NCBI RefSeq assembly: GCF_011440375.1
Contig: NZ_JAAOIR010000001.1
Span: 868,001-932,000, forward strand
Direction: 5' to 3'
Length of the DNA: 64,000 bases
Source of the DNA: Halorubellus sp. JP-L1
GTDB taxonomy: Archaea; Halobacteriota; Halobacteria; Halobacteriales; Natrialbaceae
A program made the position numbers and the translations under genes. The notes below the pieces were generated by a model that made no database searches, was not told the DNA's origin, and saw only the letters and a program-made list of their open reading frames with translations. This document shows, piece by piece, positions 8,264 to 16,785 of the stretch; within the stretch, counting starts at the first letter, position 1; each line of letters begins with the position of its first letter.

Positions 8264-9172
8264 CTACCGGCGTTTCTCCTCCACTCGCGTCGCGGTGACG
8301 TCCAGGTCGTCGTCTATCTCCGCGACGAGCACGTCGTCGTCGAGCGGCACGCGAACGGTGAACCGCCACGGGTCGGTGCCACGTACCTCCGTCGTCGCGT
8401 CCGTGACTGCCCACCGGAGCTCCCACTTCGGGATCGCGGACAGGTCCACCCCGTGGTCGTGATAGAACGCGATCGTCGCCGGATGATAGAGGAGGACCTG
8501 CGAGACAGGGAGGTAGTGGAACCCGGTGCAGTTCGTGCATCGGAGGATGGCGTAGGCGTCGAGGTCGCGAGTGTCGTGGAGAGAGGGCAGGGACCCGTCT
8601 CCGGCGTGGACTTCCACGGCGACCGCGTTCGCACACCACGGGCACTGACCGGCGGTCATGGCGTCGAGGACGGTTCGACTCCGCCGGTGGACGGTCCGGA
8701 GTCGTTCCTTGGGCGTCTCGTCGACGAGCCCCTGCGCCGGAACGTAGATGTCCGCGTAGTTCGCGTCGCAGGACCAGCAGCGGACGCGGAACAGCGTCTC
8801 GTAGAGGTGCGCCTCGACCGGGTCACCGCAGCGATGACAGTCCGTGCCGGTCGGGAAGCGGTCGATCGAGAGGTCGGCGTCGCTAGTGAGGAGTCCGGCG
8901 ACGAGCGCCCGGTACAGCACCATCCCCGGCCACCGCAGGCGATAGCCGGCGTCGCCTTTCGCGACGTAGTTCCCGAGGAGCTTCGTGAGGTGATAGTTGA
9001 ACCGCCCGGAGTCCCGGACGTCCACGCGCGACTTCAGGTCCGCGTACGTGAGGTGCGGGATGCCCGCGTCCGGCGAGACGGTCGCGTGCCCGAGTTCCTC
9101 GACGATCCGGACTCGGGTCTCGTCCGCGAGGAGCGAGAACGCCGTCTCGTGGTCGAATCCCTCGTCGCTCAT
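8264..9172 (-). CDS. Winged-helix regulator with zinc-ribbon C-terminal half (copy 2)
   Basis: This 302-residue protein has the same architecture as the product of 5067-5945. A winged helix spans about 8-85 (FSLLADETRVRIVEELG; DSGRFNYHLTKLLGNYV), and four CxxC pairs follow (C112/C115, C132/C135, C177/C180, C212/C215). It is convergent with the HAD gene, so the two paralogs bracket the GNAT-IMPase-HAD operon, one diverging from its start and one facing its end. It is likely a DNA-binding regulator, perhaps of that operon or of its sibling. The ligand and target are not visible. Confidence 0.8.
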   Translation of the reverse strand: MSDEGFDHETAFSLLADETRVRIVEELGHATVSPDAGIPHLTYADLKSRVDVRDSGRFNYHLTKLLGNYVAKGDAGYRLRWPGMVLYRALVAGLLTSDADLSIDRFPTGTDCHRCGDPVEAHLYETLFRVRCWSCDANYADIYVPAQGLVDETPKERLRTVHRRSRTVLDAMTAGQCPWCANAVAVEVHAGDGSLPSLHDTRDLDAYAILRCTNCTGFHYLPVSQVLLYHPATIAFYHDHGVDLSAIPKWELRWAVTDATTEVRGTDPWRFTVRVPLDDDVLVAEIDDDLDVTATRVEEKRR

Positions 9173-9210
9173 CGGTGCGTGGTGGTCGACATCGTCCTGT
9201 GTCGGATCCG

Positions 9211-9261
9211 TCTCGATACCGCGTCAGTCTCGATACCGCGTCAGTCTCGGGACCGCGTCAG
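9211..9261. repeat. 17-bp tandem repeat, three copies
   Basis: The unit TCTCGATACCGCGTCAG lies at 9211-9227 and 9228-9244, with a third copy (one GGGA for GATA change region) at 9245-9261. The last copy contains the stop codon of the minus-strand TIM-barrel gene (TCA at 9258-9260). The array therefore reaches from the intergenic gap into the coding end. Confidence 0.85.
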
Positions 9262-10085
9262 TCCCGTCGTTCCGCGTCTGTCTCGAAGTCGCGTTCGTCT
9301 CGGTGTTCCGCGACGTACGTCGTAAGTCTGTCGAGGCTCCGTTCGAGGGCGCGGCGGTCGCCGGTGATCACTTCGGCACAGAGGCGGCCGGTCCACGTCG
9401 GGCCGAGCGCGCCGAGGACCGAGCGGAAGTCGACGGTTCCGACGCCGAGCGGGAGGTGTTCGTCGCTCGGACCGCGCGTGTCGTTGAGGTGCACGTGCTC
9501 GATTCGATCGCGGTGGTCGGCGACGAACTCGGCGAGTCTCTCGTCCCCGTGTCCCGACACCCGCGCGTGCCCGGTGTCGACGACCAGTCCGGCGGGCGTC
9601 CCGTCGACGACGCGCGCGAGTCCGTCGAGCGTGAACGGCCCGGACTGGACGTTCTCGACGCAGACGTCGACGCCGAGTCGATCGCCGTACGCGTGGAGTT
9701 CGGTGAGCGACTCGAGGACGCCGTCGACGATCGTCGGCTCGTCGTACGCGTCCCCCATCGCGGCGTGGGACGGGTGGACGACCGCCGCCTCCGCGTCGAG
9801 GGCGGCCGCGGCATCGAGACAGGCCCTGTGCGTCTCCAGACAGCCGCGCCGTTGCGCGTCGAATGGAGACCAGACCGGCACGGTGAACGGGAGGTGCGCG
9901 ACCAGCCCGACGCCGTCCGCGTCGTCGAGCGCGGCCCCGAGCGTCGCGTCGACGCGCTCGGGGCGTGCGCGCCCGTCGAAGAGGACTTCGACGAAGTCGC
10001 ACTCCGCCTGGGACGCGATCTCGACCGCGTCGTCGAACGACACGCCGTACCCCTCGGGCACGCTGAGTCCAGTTCGGACTTGCAT
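9258..10085 (-). CDS. Sugar phosphate isomerase/epimerase family TIM-barrel protein
   Basis: This 275-residue protein belongs to the xylose isomerase-like/AP endonuclease 2 TIM-barrel superfamily. Likely metal-ligand segments are EVLFDGR near the N-terminus, AAVVHPSHA (about 98-106), VCVENVQSG (about 137-145), LVVDTGHARVSGHG (about 166-180) and IEHVHLNDTRG (about 195-205). These are the metal-binding His/Glu/Asp positions typical of the fold. The substrate is unknown. The start is the ATG at 10085; one base separates it from the stop of purA, so it is probably co-transcribed downstream of purA. Its last residues and stop fall in the 17-bp tandem repeat. Confidence 0.8.
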   Translation of the reverse strand: MQVRTGLSVPEGYGVSFDDAVEIASQAECDFVEVLFDGRARPERVDATLGAALDDADGVGLVAHLPFTVPVWSPFDAQRRGCLETHRACLDAAAALDAEAAVVHPSHAAMGDAYDEPTIVDGVLESLTELHAYGDRLGVDVCVENVQSGPFTLDGLARVVDGTPAGLVVDTGHARVSGHGDERLAEFVADHRDRIEHVHLNDTRGPSDEHLPLGVGTVDFRSVLGALGPTWTGRLCAEVITGDRRALERSLDRLTTYVAEHRDERDFETDAERRD

Positions 10086-10086
10086 C

Positions 10087-11421
10087 TCAGGCCTCCAGTT
10101 CGCGCTCTCGTCCCTGCACGAGGGGGTTCTCTCGGACGATCGTCGCCTCGCGACCCGGGCCCACGCCGAGCGCGTAGATCGGCACGTCCAGTTCGTCGGC
10201 GACGTACTCCGCGTACGCCCTGGCGTTCTCGGGCAGCGCCCCGTAGCCCCCCTCGGCCACGGCAATCCAGTCCCGGTCGTCCCACGTCTCGAACCGCTCG
10301 AAACGGGGTTCGCAGCGGGTCCACTCGTCGGGCGAGGACGGAACGGTCTCGACGCGTTCGCCGTCTAGCTCGTACGCGTCGCAGACCACGAGTTCGTCGA
10401 GGCCCGCGAGCACGTCGAGGTGACTGAGCGTGATCGCGGTGAACCCGTTGACGCGAGCCGCGTGCCGCAACATCGGGAGGTCCAGCCAGCCGATCCGTCG
10501 CGGTCGCCCGGTGACCGTGCCGAACTCGCCCGCTCGCTCTCGGATCTCCGCGGCGACCTCGCCCTCGAACTCCGTCGGCATCGGGCCGGCCCCGACCCGG
10601 GAGAGATACGCCTTCACGACGCCGATTATCTCGCCATCAGCCACCGCCTGCGGCGGGACCCCCGAGCCGACGACCGCACCGCCCGCGGTCGGGTTCGACG
10701 ACGTCACGAACGGGTACCCGCCGTGGTCGCGGTCGAGGTGCGTTCCCTGCGCGCCCTCGAAGAGGACGGCGGCGTCCTCGCGCTCGGCGAGGAACGAGCT
10801 CGCGTCCACGACGAGGCCCTCGCGGTCGAGTCGCCGACCGTACGCGCGGAACTCCTCGAACAGCCCCTCCACGTCGAACTCGTCGCCGGTCTCGACGTCG
10901 TACGCGGCCTCGACGTACGCGCGCTTCCGCGAGACCACGTGCTCGAGGCGCGTTCGCAGCGCCTCCGCGTCCAGCAACTCGCCGACCCGGATTCCGTGAC
11001 GCCCGGCCTTGTCAGCGTACGCGGGCCCGATGCCGTTCCCCGTCGTCCCGACGGCGGTCGTCTCCTCGTCCCTCGCGGCCTCCTCCACGTCGTCGAGGAC
11101 GCGATGGTACGGGAGGACGACGTGCGCCCGGTCGGAGACGAGAACGTCCGGGTCCAGTCCCCGCTCGCGGAGGGCGTCGATCTCGGTGAACAGCGTGTCG
11201 AGGCCCACGACGCAGCCGTTGCCGACGACGCCCGTCTTCCCGCGGACGACGCCGCTCGGAACGAGGCGGAGCGCGTACTCCTCCCCGCCGACGGTGATCG
11301 TGTGCCCCGCGTTGTTCCCGCCCTGGAATCGAACCACGACGTCGGCGCCCTCGCCGAAGATATCGGTCATCCGTCCCTTCCCCTCGTCCCCGAACTGGGA
11401 ACCGATCACTGTCGCGTTCAC
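10087..11421 (-). CDS. purA: Adenylosuccinate synthetase
   Basis: This 444-residue enzyme catalyses GTP-dependent condensation of IMP with aspartate, the first committed step from IMP to AMP. Signatures are SQFGDEGKG (GDEGKG at 11-16, the phosphate loop), GGNNAGHT (34-41), the conserved GTTGNGIGPAYADKAGRHGIRV block near 123-145, FEGAQGTHLDRDHGGYPFVTSSNPT (about 218-242), and GRPRRIGWLDLPMLRHA (about 305-321). The start is a GTG at 11421, giving MNATVIGSQ, with a TATA-like GGTTAATG about 26 nt upstream, so it is probably leaderless. Length and motifs are ordinary for the family. Confidence 0.96.
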   Translation of the reverse strand: MNATVIGSQFGDEGKGRMTDIFGEGADVVVRFQGGNNAGHTITVGGEEYALRLVPSGVVRGKTGVVGNGCVVGLDTLFTEIDALRERGLDPDVLVSDRAHVVLPYHRVLDDVEEAARDEETTAVGTTGNGIGPAYADKAGRHGIRVGELLDAEALRTRLEHVVSRKRAYVEAAYDVETGDEFDVEGLFEEFRAYGRRLDREGLVVDASSFLAEREDAAVLFEGAQGTHLDRDHGGYPFVTSSNPTAGGAVVGSGVPPQAVADGEIIGVVKAYLSRVGAGPMPTEFEGEVAAEIRERAGEFGTVTGRPRRIGWLDLPMLRHAARVNGFTAITLSHLDVLAGLDELVVCDAYELDGERVETVPSSPDEWTRCEPRFERFETWDDRDWIAVAEGGYGALPENARAYAEYVADELDVPIYALGVGPGREATIVRENPLVQGRERELEA

Positions 11422-11444
11422 GGGACAGTCGACGGCAGGACGCT

Positions 11445-11452
11445 CATTAACC
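11445..11452 (-). promoter_or_regulatory. TATA-like element of purA
   Basis: GGTTAATG on the minus strand is centred about 26-27 nt upstream of the GTG start of purA. This supports both that start and a leaderless transcript. Confidence 0.5.
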
Positions 11453-11512
11453 GTTCTGTGAAGCGCGGTTCACAGCGACGGGGCGGAACCGGCACTCGAA
11501 TCCGTCGAGCGC

Positions 11513-12484
11513 TCAGAGCAGGCCGCTCGCGAGGACGTAGCGGACGCCCGCGGCGACGAGCGCCGCACCGCTGAGTGCGAGGACGGGCACGGAGACCACC
11601 GGGTCCTTGCGGGTCGTCCACGCCGCCCACGCGACGGGTGCGAGGAGGCCGACGCCGATCGCGACGTCGGGGAGCCGGTAGACGGTGCCGACCGCGTCCG
11701 GGAGGAGGTACATCGAGAACGTCCCGGCGAGGACGGGCCCGCCGACGGCCAGCAGCGCCGCCGTCCGGAGGTCGTCGCGTGCGAGGACGCTCGCGAGCGC
11801 GAGGCCGAGCAGTCCGACGGCGCTCGACGCGACGAGGAGCTCCCACGCCGACGGCCACGCCGGCCGTTCGCCGTAACAGCCGATGTCGGCGAAGACGGCG
11901 TGCGTGACGCCCGTGTACTGCCAGTTCGACGTGTACTCGAGGACGGTGCCGTCCTGGGCGAGCACGTAGTTCGCGTCGGGGCCGCGTTCGGCGTCGGTCG
12001 CGTCGCCGTACTGCTCTATCTCCCAGTCGACGGCGTCCTCTGGCGCGGCGGCTGCGCTCGGGTCATCGCCCTCGCGGACAGACGCAGCCGGGCTCTCGCC
12101 GCCCGTGAACGAGCCGTTCCGGTCGTACCTGTACGCGCGGTCGTCCGCTGTGAGGAGCCACCAGCCGTCCTCCGAGGGGACGAGTGCGGTCGCACGGAGC
12201 TCCTCGTCGTCGCCGGTCGCGTTCGCCGGCGGTTCGAGTTCGTACCGCGCGAGTTCGCGCCAGTCGGCGTCGTACCGGGCGACGACCGGCGGCGACCCAC
12301 CGTCGGTCTCACCGCCGCGGAGGACGAGCCATTGGCCGCGGACGTTCTGGTCGAGGTCCGCACCCTGGGGGCCGCCGCAGCCGTACCCGAGCCGTCCGGG
12401 GAACGCGGCGGGGACGGCCACGGCGAGGCTCACGATCGCGAGGACGGCGAGGAGGGCGGGGAGGCGGGACTCGGAGGGCAGCAT
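11513..12484 (-). CDS. Membrane-anchored protein with extracytoplasmic domain and four C-terminal membrane helices
   Basis: I do not recognise this 323-residue protein. It has an N-terminal hydrophobic segment (about 8-28, LLAVLAIVSLAVAVPAAF), then a soluble region (about 30-195) with Tyr/Trp-rich strands such as VVARYDADWRELARYEL and DRAYRYDRNGSFTGG. These read like beta-propeller or WD-type repeats. About four hydrophobic helices then span 200-322. The soluble part is probably extracellular. The start is the ATG at 12484, favoured because the preceding in-frame residues (PGPRRR) do not resemble a haloarchaeal N-terminus. An upstream ATG about 45 nt away is possible. Confidence 0.6.
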   Translation of the reverse strand: MLPSESRLPALLAVLAIVSLAVAVPAAFPGRLGYGCGGPQGADLDQNVRGQWLVLRGGETDGGSPPVVARYDADWRELARYELEPPANATGDDEELRATALVPSEDGWWLLTADDRAYRYDRNGSFTGGESPAASVREGDDPSAAAAPEDAVDWEIEQYGDATDAERGPDANYVLAQDGTVLEYTSNWQYTGVTHAVFADIGCYGERPAWPSAWELLVASSAVGLLGLALASVLARDDLRTAALLAVGGPVLAGTFSMYLLPDAVGTVYRLPDVAIGVGLLAPVAWAAWTTRKDPVVSVPVLALSGAALVAAGVRYVLASGLL

Positions 12485-12571
12485 GTAGCCACGGCGTCGC
12501 GGGCCTGGCGCGTAAGCCTTGTCCTGCATCGAGGCGACGCGCTTACGTCCCGGCCGGTCGACGCTCGGGGT

Positions 12572-12856
12572 ATGCCCGCGGACCTCGAGGAGAAGACCGA
12601 CCGCTACCACGACCTGCTCGCCGAAGCCGTCGACGAGGTCGAGGTGTGCGCGCCCGAGGACACGCCGATGGGCGAGGCCGCCCTGGAGTGCCTGGAGATG
12701 GCGACCTCGTACCTCGACGACGGCGAGCACTTCCGCGCGAACGACGACCCCGTGAACGCGCTCGCCGCGTTCTCCTACGGGCACGCGTGGCTCGACGCGG
12801 GCGCCCGCGTCGGCCTGTTCGACGTCCCGCGCGACGGCCACCTGTTCACGCAGTGA
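12572..12856 (+). CDS. DUF357 family small helical protein
   Basis: This 94-residue, mostly helical protein matches the archaeal DUF357 family: LEEKTDRYHDLLAEAVDEVE, then AALECLEMATSYLDDGEHF and NALAAFSYGHAWLDAGARVGLF. The family is TPR-like in appearance and has no established function. The start is the ATG at 12572. It is divergent from the membrane protein gene, and the short gap between them (87 bp) must hold both promoters. Confidence 0.8.
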   Translation: MPADLEEKTDRYHDLLAEAVDEVEVCAPEDTPMGEAALECLEMATSYLDDGEHFRANDDPVNALAAFSYGHAWLDAGARVGLFDVPRDGHLFTQ

Positions 12857-12920
12857 GCGAGCCGCTGCGCTGGCTGGTGCGCGACGAATCGATGAAGTAC
12901 CTATCGTGCGAACGTAACGC

Positions 12921-13667
12921 ATGGCACGAACAGTGACGGCTCGGGACGGAGACGACCGCAGGGTGGCCGACGGCGTCTACCGGTTCGGGACCCGGCGCAT
13001 CAACTGGTACGTCCTCGAGGCCGACGACGGCCTGACCCTCGTCGACGCCGGCCTCCCCGCTCACTGGCCGCAACTCGAGGACTGGCTCGTAGTGCACGAC
13101 TACGGGTTCGAGGACGTCGCCGCGCTCGCGTTGACCCACGGCGACCCCGACCACGTCGGGTTCGCGAGACGCCTGGCCGACGAGGGCGTCCCGGTCTACC
13201 TGCATCCCGACGACCGCCATCACCTGCGGAACCCCTCCGACGGAGCGCCGGGCTGGTTCTATCGGAACCTCTGGCGGCCCGCATTCCTCCGGTACGCCGC
13301 CGAATTGGTCCGCGACGGCATCACGTCGATCGACCCCGTCGCGGAGTTCGAACCGATCTCGGACGGCGACGTGCTGCCCGTTCCCGGCGAACCGCGCGTG
13401 CTGTTCGCGCCGGGGCACACGCCCGGGTCCTGCGCGCTCTACGTCGAGGACCGCGACGTCCTGTTCTGTGGAGACGTGCTGGCCACGCGGAACATCTTCA
13501 CCGGGCGAGAGAGCGGCCCGCAACTGCTCGGCGCGGCCGACGAGGACCACGAGGCCGCCAGGGCGTCGCTCGACCGACTCGCCGGTCTCGGCACGGTCAC
13601 GCTCCTGCCGGGGCACGGGAATCCGATGGAGGGCGACGTGGACGCGATCATCGACCGGGCGCGCTGA
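12921..13667 (+). CDS. Metallo-beta-lactamase fold hydrolase
   Basis: This 248-residue MBL-fold hydrolase has the metal motif THGDPDH at 72-78 (the THxDxDH variant, with D75 where many members have His), FAPGHTPGSCALYVE near 158-172, LFCGDVLATR near 178-187 and the final LLPGHGNPME near 228-237. This is the glyoxalase II/YflN-like subgroup, but the true substrate cannot be told. The start is the ATG at 12921. It follows the DUF357 gene by 64 bp on the same strand and may or may not be co-transcribed. Confidence 0.86.
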   Translation: MARTVTARDGDDRRVADGVYRFGTRRINWYVLEADDGLTLVDAGLPAHWPQLEDWLVVHDYGFEDVAALALTHGDPDHVGFARRLADEGVPVYLHPDDRHHLRNPSDGAPGWFYRNLWRPAFLRYAAELVRDGITSIDPVAEFEPISDGDVLPVPGEPRVLFAPGHTPGSCALYVEDRDVLFCGDVLATRNIFTGRESGPQLLGAADEDHEAARASLDRLAGLGTVTLLPGHGNPMEGDVDAIIDRAR

Positions 13668-13736
13668 CGGCGCACCCTCGCACGCGTCCCGGACCGGCCT
13701 CGCGCGCCCTCGACGTCACACATCGCGCGCACGACG

Positions 13737-15008
13737 TCAGTCCGCGAGGTCGCCGTCGAGTGCGTCGTCGAGGTCGCCATCGAGGACGCGTTCGGCGACG
13801 GACTCGAGGACCCCGCGGGCGTCCCTGGCCTCGTCTAGGTCGACGTGCTCGTCGACGGTGTGTGCTTGCGAGAGGCTGCCGGGCCCCCAGACGACCGCGG
13901 GGATGCCGTCGGCGACGAACTCGCGGGCGTCGGTCGCGGCCTCCAGCCCCCACGGATCGCGCGGCGCACGGTCGCCGGTGCAGTCGCGGACGAGTTCGGC
14001 GAACGCGTGGTCGCTCGGGATGCTCGCGGAGCGATAGTACTGCACGGTCTCCACGTCGGCGTCGACGCCGTCCTCGCGCGCGGCAGCGTCCAGGACGGCC
14101 TCGACCTCGGCGTCGACGGCCTCGATGGACTCCGCGGGAAGCACCCGCCGGTCGAGCAGGAACTCGACGCCATCGGGCACGACCGCCATGTTCCCGTCCG
14201 TGCCGCCCTCGACGCTCGTGACGGTCGCGTACCCGCGACCGACGAGGTCGTCCACGCGCTCGCGCACCTCGGCGTCGTACGCGTCGAACCGGTCGAACAG
14301 CGCGCGGGCGCCGTCGAGCGCGTTCCGGCCCTCGTCCGGGTGGCTCGCGTGCGCGGACTCGCCGCGGACGGTGACGCGGTACGTGACGACGCCCTTCGCG
14401 CTCGTCGCCACGCGCAACTCGGTGGGTTCGAGCACGATCGCGCAGTCGCCGCCGTACCCCTCGTCGACGAGCGTTCGCGTCCCCGGCAGTCCGGTCTCCT
14501 CGCCCGCGGCGGCGTGCACGACGAGCGCACCGTCGAGATCGCCGGACTCGAAGCGCGGCGCCAGCTCGAGCGCCGTCGCGAGCGCGACCGCCACGCCCGT
14601 CTTCATGTCGGCGCTCCCGCGACCGTACAGCACGTCCCCGCCGCCTCGAACGTCCCCGCCGCCTTCCGCCGAGACGATCTCGCCAGCGTAGGGGTCGTGC
14701 GTCCACGCGCCCCGGTCGCCCGCGGGCACGACGTCCGTGTGCCCGTTCAGGACGAGGGTCGGACCGCCAGCGTCGTCGGCGCCGTCGTGGTCGCCGACGA
14801 CGGCGACCGCGTTCGGTCGCTCCGGCGCCTCCGGCGTCGGCACCAGCTCGGCGTCGAGGCCGTGGTGCTCGCACCAGTCGACGACGTACTCGGCGACCGC
14901 ACGCTCCTCGCCCGGCGGGTTCTCGCTCGGGATGCGAACGAGTTCCCGCGCGAGGCCCGCGACGTCGTCGGGGTACTCGCCGCCACTCGCTCCGGGTTCG
15001 CCCGTCAT
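13737..15008 (-). CDS. M20 family metallopeptidase (ArgE/DapE-type deacylase)
   Basis: This 423-residue zinc amidohydrolase has metal and catalytic motifs NGHTDVVPAGD (about 83-93), GRGSADMKTG (about 123-132), AAGEETGLPG (about 157-166) and the C-terminal HTVDEH. A lid/dimerisation domain sits between (about 195-310). The family includes acetylornithine deacetylase and succinyl-diaminopimelate desuccinylase, and the sequence does not settle which. Its ATG overlaps the stop of the PLP-enzyme gene upstream (ATGA), so it may act in the same amino-acid pathway. The C-terminus is a short Asp/Ala/Leu repeat (DGDLDDALDGDLAD). Confidence 0.85.
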   Translation of the reverse strand: MTGEPGASGGEYPDDVAGLARELVRIPSENPPGEERAVAEYVVDWCEHHGLDAELVPTPEAPERPNAVAVVGDHDGADDAGGPTLVLNGHTDVVPAGDRGAWTHDPYAGEIVSAEGGGDVRGGGDVLYGRGSADMKTGVAVALATALELAPRFESGDLDGALVVHAAAGEETGLPGTRTLVDEGYGGDCAIVLEPTELRVATSAKGVVTYRVTVRGESAHASHPDEGRNALDGARALFDRFDAYDAEVRERVDDLVGRGYATVTSVEGGTDGNMAVVPDGVEFLLDRRVLPAESIEAVDAEVEAVLDAAAREDGVDADVETVQYYRSASIPSDHAFAELVRDCTGDRAPRDPWGLEAATDAREFVADGIPAVVWGPGSLSQAHTVDEHVDLDEARDARGVLESVAERVLDGDLDDALDGDLAD

Positions 15009-16171
15009 CGCTCGTCGAACGCCGCGGCGATGGCGTGCTCGACGTCCGCGACGAGGTCGTCGGGGTGCTCGGTGCCGACGCTCAGGCGCACGAGCGTCTC
15101 CGGGATGCCCGCGTTCGCGAGCGCCTCCGACGAGAGGTCCTGGTGAGTCATCGTCGCCGGGACCTCCACGAGGCTCTCGACTCCACCGAGGCTCTCCGCG
15201 AGCGTGATGAGTTCGAGGCCGGCAGCGAACTCGGTGACGGTGTCGACGTCGCCGTCGAGTTCGAACGCGACCATCGCGCCGAAGTCGTCCATCTGCTCGG
15301 CGGCGACGTCGTGGTTCTCGTGGGACTCGAGGCCCGGATAGTACACCTCGGTGACGTGCTCGTTCCCGACGAGCGCGTCGACGACGGCGCGCGCGTTCGC
15401 GCAATGGCGCTCCATCCGGGTCGAGAGCGTCTTCATCCCCCGGAGGACGAGGAAGCAATCGAACGGACTCGGGATGGCGCCCCGGCGGTACTGGACGTAC
15501 TCCAGTTCCTCGGCCAGGTCGGCGTCGTTCGTCGCGACCGCACCCGCGATGGCGTCCGAGTGCCCGCACTGGTACTTCGTGAGCGACTCCACGGCGAGGT
15601 CCGCGCCCAGTTCGAGCGGCCGCTGGAGGTACGGCGACGCGAACGTGTTGTCGATGGAGAGCTTCGCGTCGTACTCGTGCGCGACCTCGGCCGCGCCCGC
15701 GACGTCCCCGACGTTCAGCATCGGGTTCGTCGGCGACTCGAAGTGCACGAGCGCGGTCTCCTCGCGCATCGCGTCCGCGATGGCGTCGACGTCCGTGATC
15801 GGGACCTGCGTCAGCTCGACGCCGTACTCGCTGTAGACGTCCGTCAGGAGGTCGTGGGTCTCCGCGTACAGGTTGTTCGCTGCGACGACGTGGTCGCCCG
15901 CGGAGAGCGTCGCCGTGAACACGGCGTCGATGGCGCCCATCCCGGACGCGAACGCGCTCGCGTGCTCGCCGCCCTCGAAGTTCGCGAACGACTCCTCGAG
16001 CGCCGTCCGCGTCGGCATCGCGTCCCGCGAGTACCGGAACCCGGCCTTCGTCTCCGTCGGCGACGCGTACTCGTACGTCGAGTTCGCGTAGATCGGCGGC
16101 ATGAGCGCCCCATACGGGTCCCTGCGTTCGTGAGAGTGTACCTCCCGCGTCTCGAAGCGGTGGTCGTCCAT
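15005..16171 (-). CDS. Cystathionine gamma-synthase/lyase family PLP enzyme
   Basis: This 388-residue protein belongs to the trans-sulfuration PLP family. Visible features are ALMPPIYANSTYEYASP near the N-terminus, the SGMGAIDAVF cofactor segment (about 76-85), FESPTNPMLNV (about 143-153), the SIDNTFASPYLQRPL block (about 171-185) and the Schiff-base lysine in SLTKYQCGHSD (about 195-205). It could act as cystathionine gamma-synthase, gamma-lyase or an O-acylhomoserine sulfhydrylase; paralog assignments in haloarchaea are not reliable from sequence alone. The ATG at 16171 (MDDHRFETREVH) fits family starts better than the ATG 15 nt upstream. It is operonic with the M20 gene. Confidence 0.88.
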   Translation of the reverse strand: MDDHRFETREVHSHERRDPYGALMPPIYANSTYEYASPTETKAGFRYSRDAMPTRTALEESFANFEGGEHASAFASGMGAIDAVFTATLSAGDHVVAANNLYAETHDLLTDVYSEYGVELTQVPITDVDAIADAMREETALVHFESPTNPMLNVGDVAGAAEVAHEYDAKLSIDNTFASPYLQRPLELGADLAVESLTKYQCGHSDAIAGAVATNDADLAEELEYVQYRRGAIPSPFDCFLVLRGMKTLSTRMERHCANARAVVDALVGNEHVTEVYYPGLESHENHDVAAEQMDDFGAMVAFELDGDVDTVTEFAAGLELITLAESLGGVESLVEVPATMTHQDLSSEALANAGIPETLVRLSVGTEHPDDLVADVEHAIAAAFDER

Positions 16172-16367
16172 GCACAATCCTCTCACGAGGAGCGCTAATA
16201 ACTACCGCCAGAACCGGCAACCGCTCGCGACCCTCGACGCGTCGAGCATGCCCGCGGTCGTGCTCCAGGGAACGGCCGAGAGTGATCGTGGAGACGGTCG
16301 ACGGTTCTCCGCCCGAATCGCCCGCCGTCGTTAGAGTCATGTGGTGGGGGCGAGTCGAGGGGAACGA

Positions 16368-16658
16368 ATGGAGGGCGTCCTGTGGTACGTGTTGACCGGC
16401 ACGCGAGGCGGTGAGAACCGCATTCGCCTGCTCGCGACCATCGACGACCGACCACGGAACGCCAACCAGCTCGCCGAGGCTCTCGACCTCGACTACAAGA
16501 CCGTCCGGCATCACCTCGACGTGCTCGTGGACAACGACGTCGTGAAGAAGAGCGGCGACGACTACGGCGCCGTCTACCTCCCGACCCAGCAGTCCCGGGA
16601 TCACTGGCACGTCGTCGAGGAGGTCGCGACGGAGGTCGACGTGGAGGTGGACGCATGA
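16368..16658 (+). CDS. Small winged-helix transcriptional regulator
   Basis: This 96-residue single-domain winged-helix protein has GENRIRLLATIDDRPRNANQ then LAEALDLDYKTVRHHLDVLVDNDVVKK as helix-turn-helix, and DDYGAVYLPT as the wing. It is an ArsR/MarR-like haloarchaeal type with no effector domain. The start is the ATG at 16368, with GAGGGGA just upstream as a possible ribosome-binding site. A GTG at 16341 would add nine residues. The gene lies 127 bp before a small membrane protein gene on the same strand, a pairing I recall from other haloarchaea. Confidence 0.78.
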   Translation: MEGVLWYVLTGTRGGENRIRLLATIDDRPRNANQLAEALDLDYKTVRHHLDVLVDNDVVKKSGDDYGAVYLPTQQSRDHWHVVEEVATEVDVEVDA

Positions 16659-16752
16659 ACGACTCGAGAACGCACCGCGAGGTCGTCCGTCGAGGCGCTC
16701 GCACAACGAAATCGACGAAGAGGGGAGAGACTGTGGCCGAAATTGGGAAAGA

Positions 16753-16758
16753 GTATAT
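16753..16758 (+). promoter_or_regulatory. TATA-like element of the small membrane protein gene
   Basis: GTATAT is centred about 30 nt before the ATG at 16786. It suggests a leaderless transcript separate from the winged-helix gene. Confidence 0.45.
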
Positions 16759-16785
16759 CCACGACAGTACGGTATGGTGGTGTAG

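Noticed and set aside
9211-9261. Possible CRISPR array at the 17-bp repeat
   Set aside because: The copies are directly adjacent without spacers, and no cas genes are present in the window.
12921-13667. Loss of metal binding in the MBL protein because HxHxDH reads HGDPDH
   Set aside because: The THxDxDH variant is common in active members of this subgroup.
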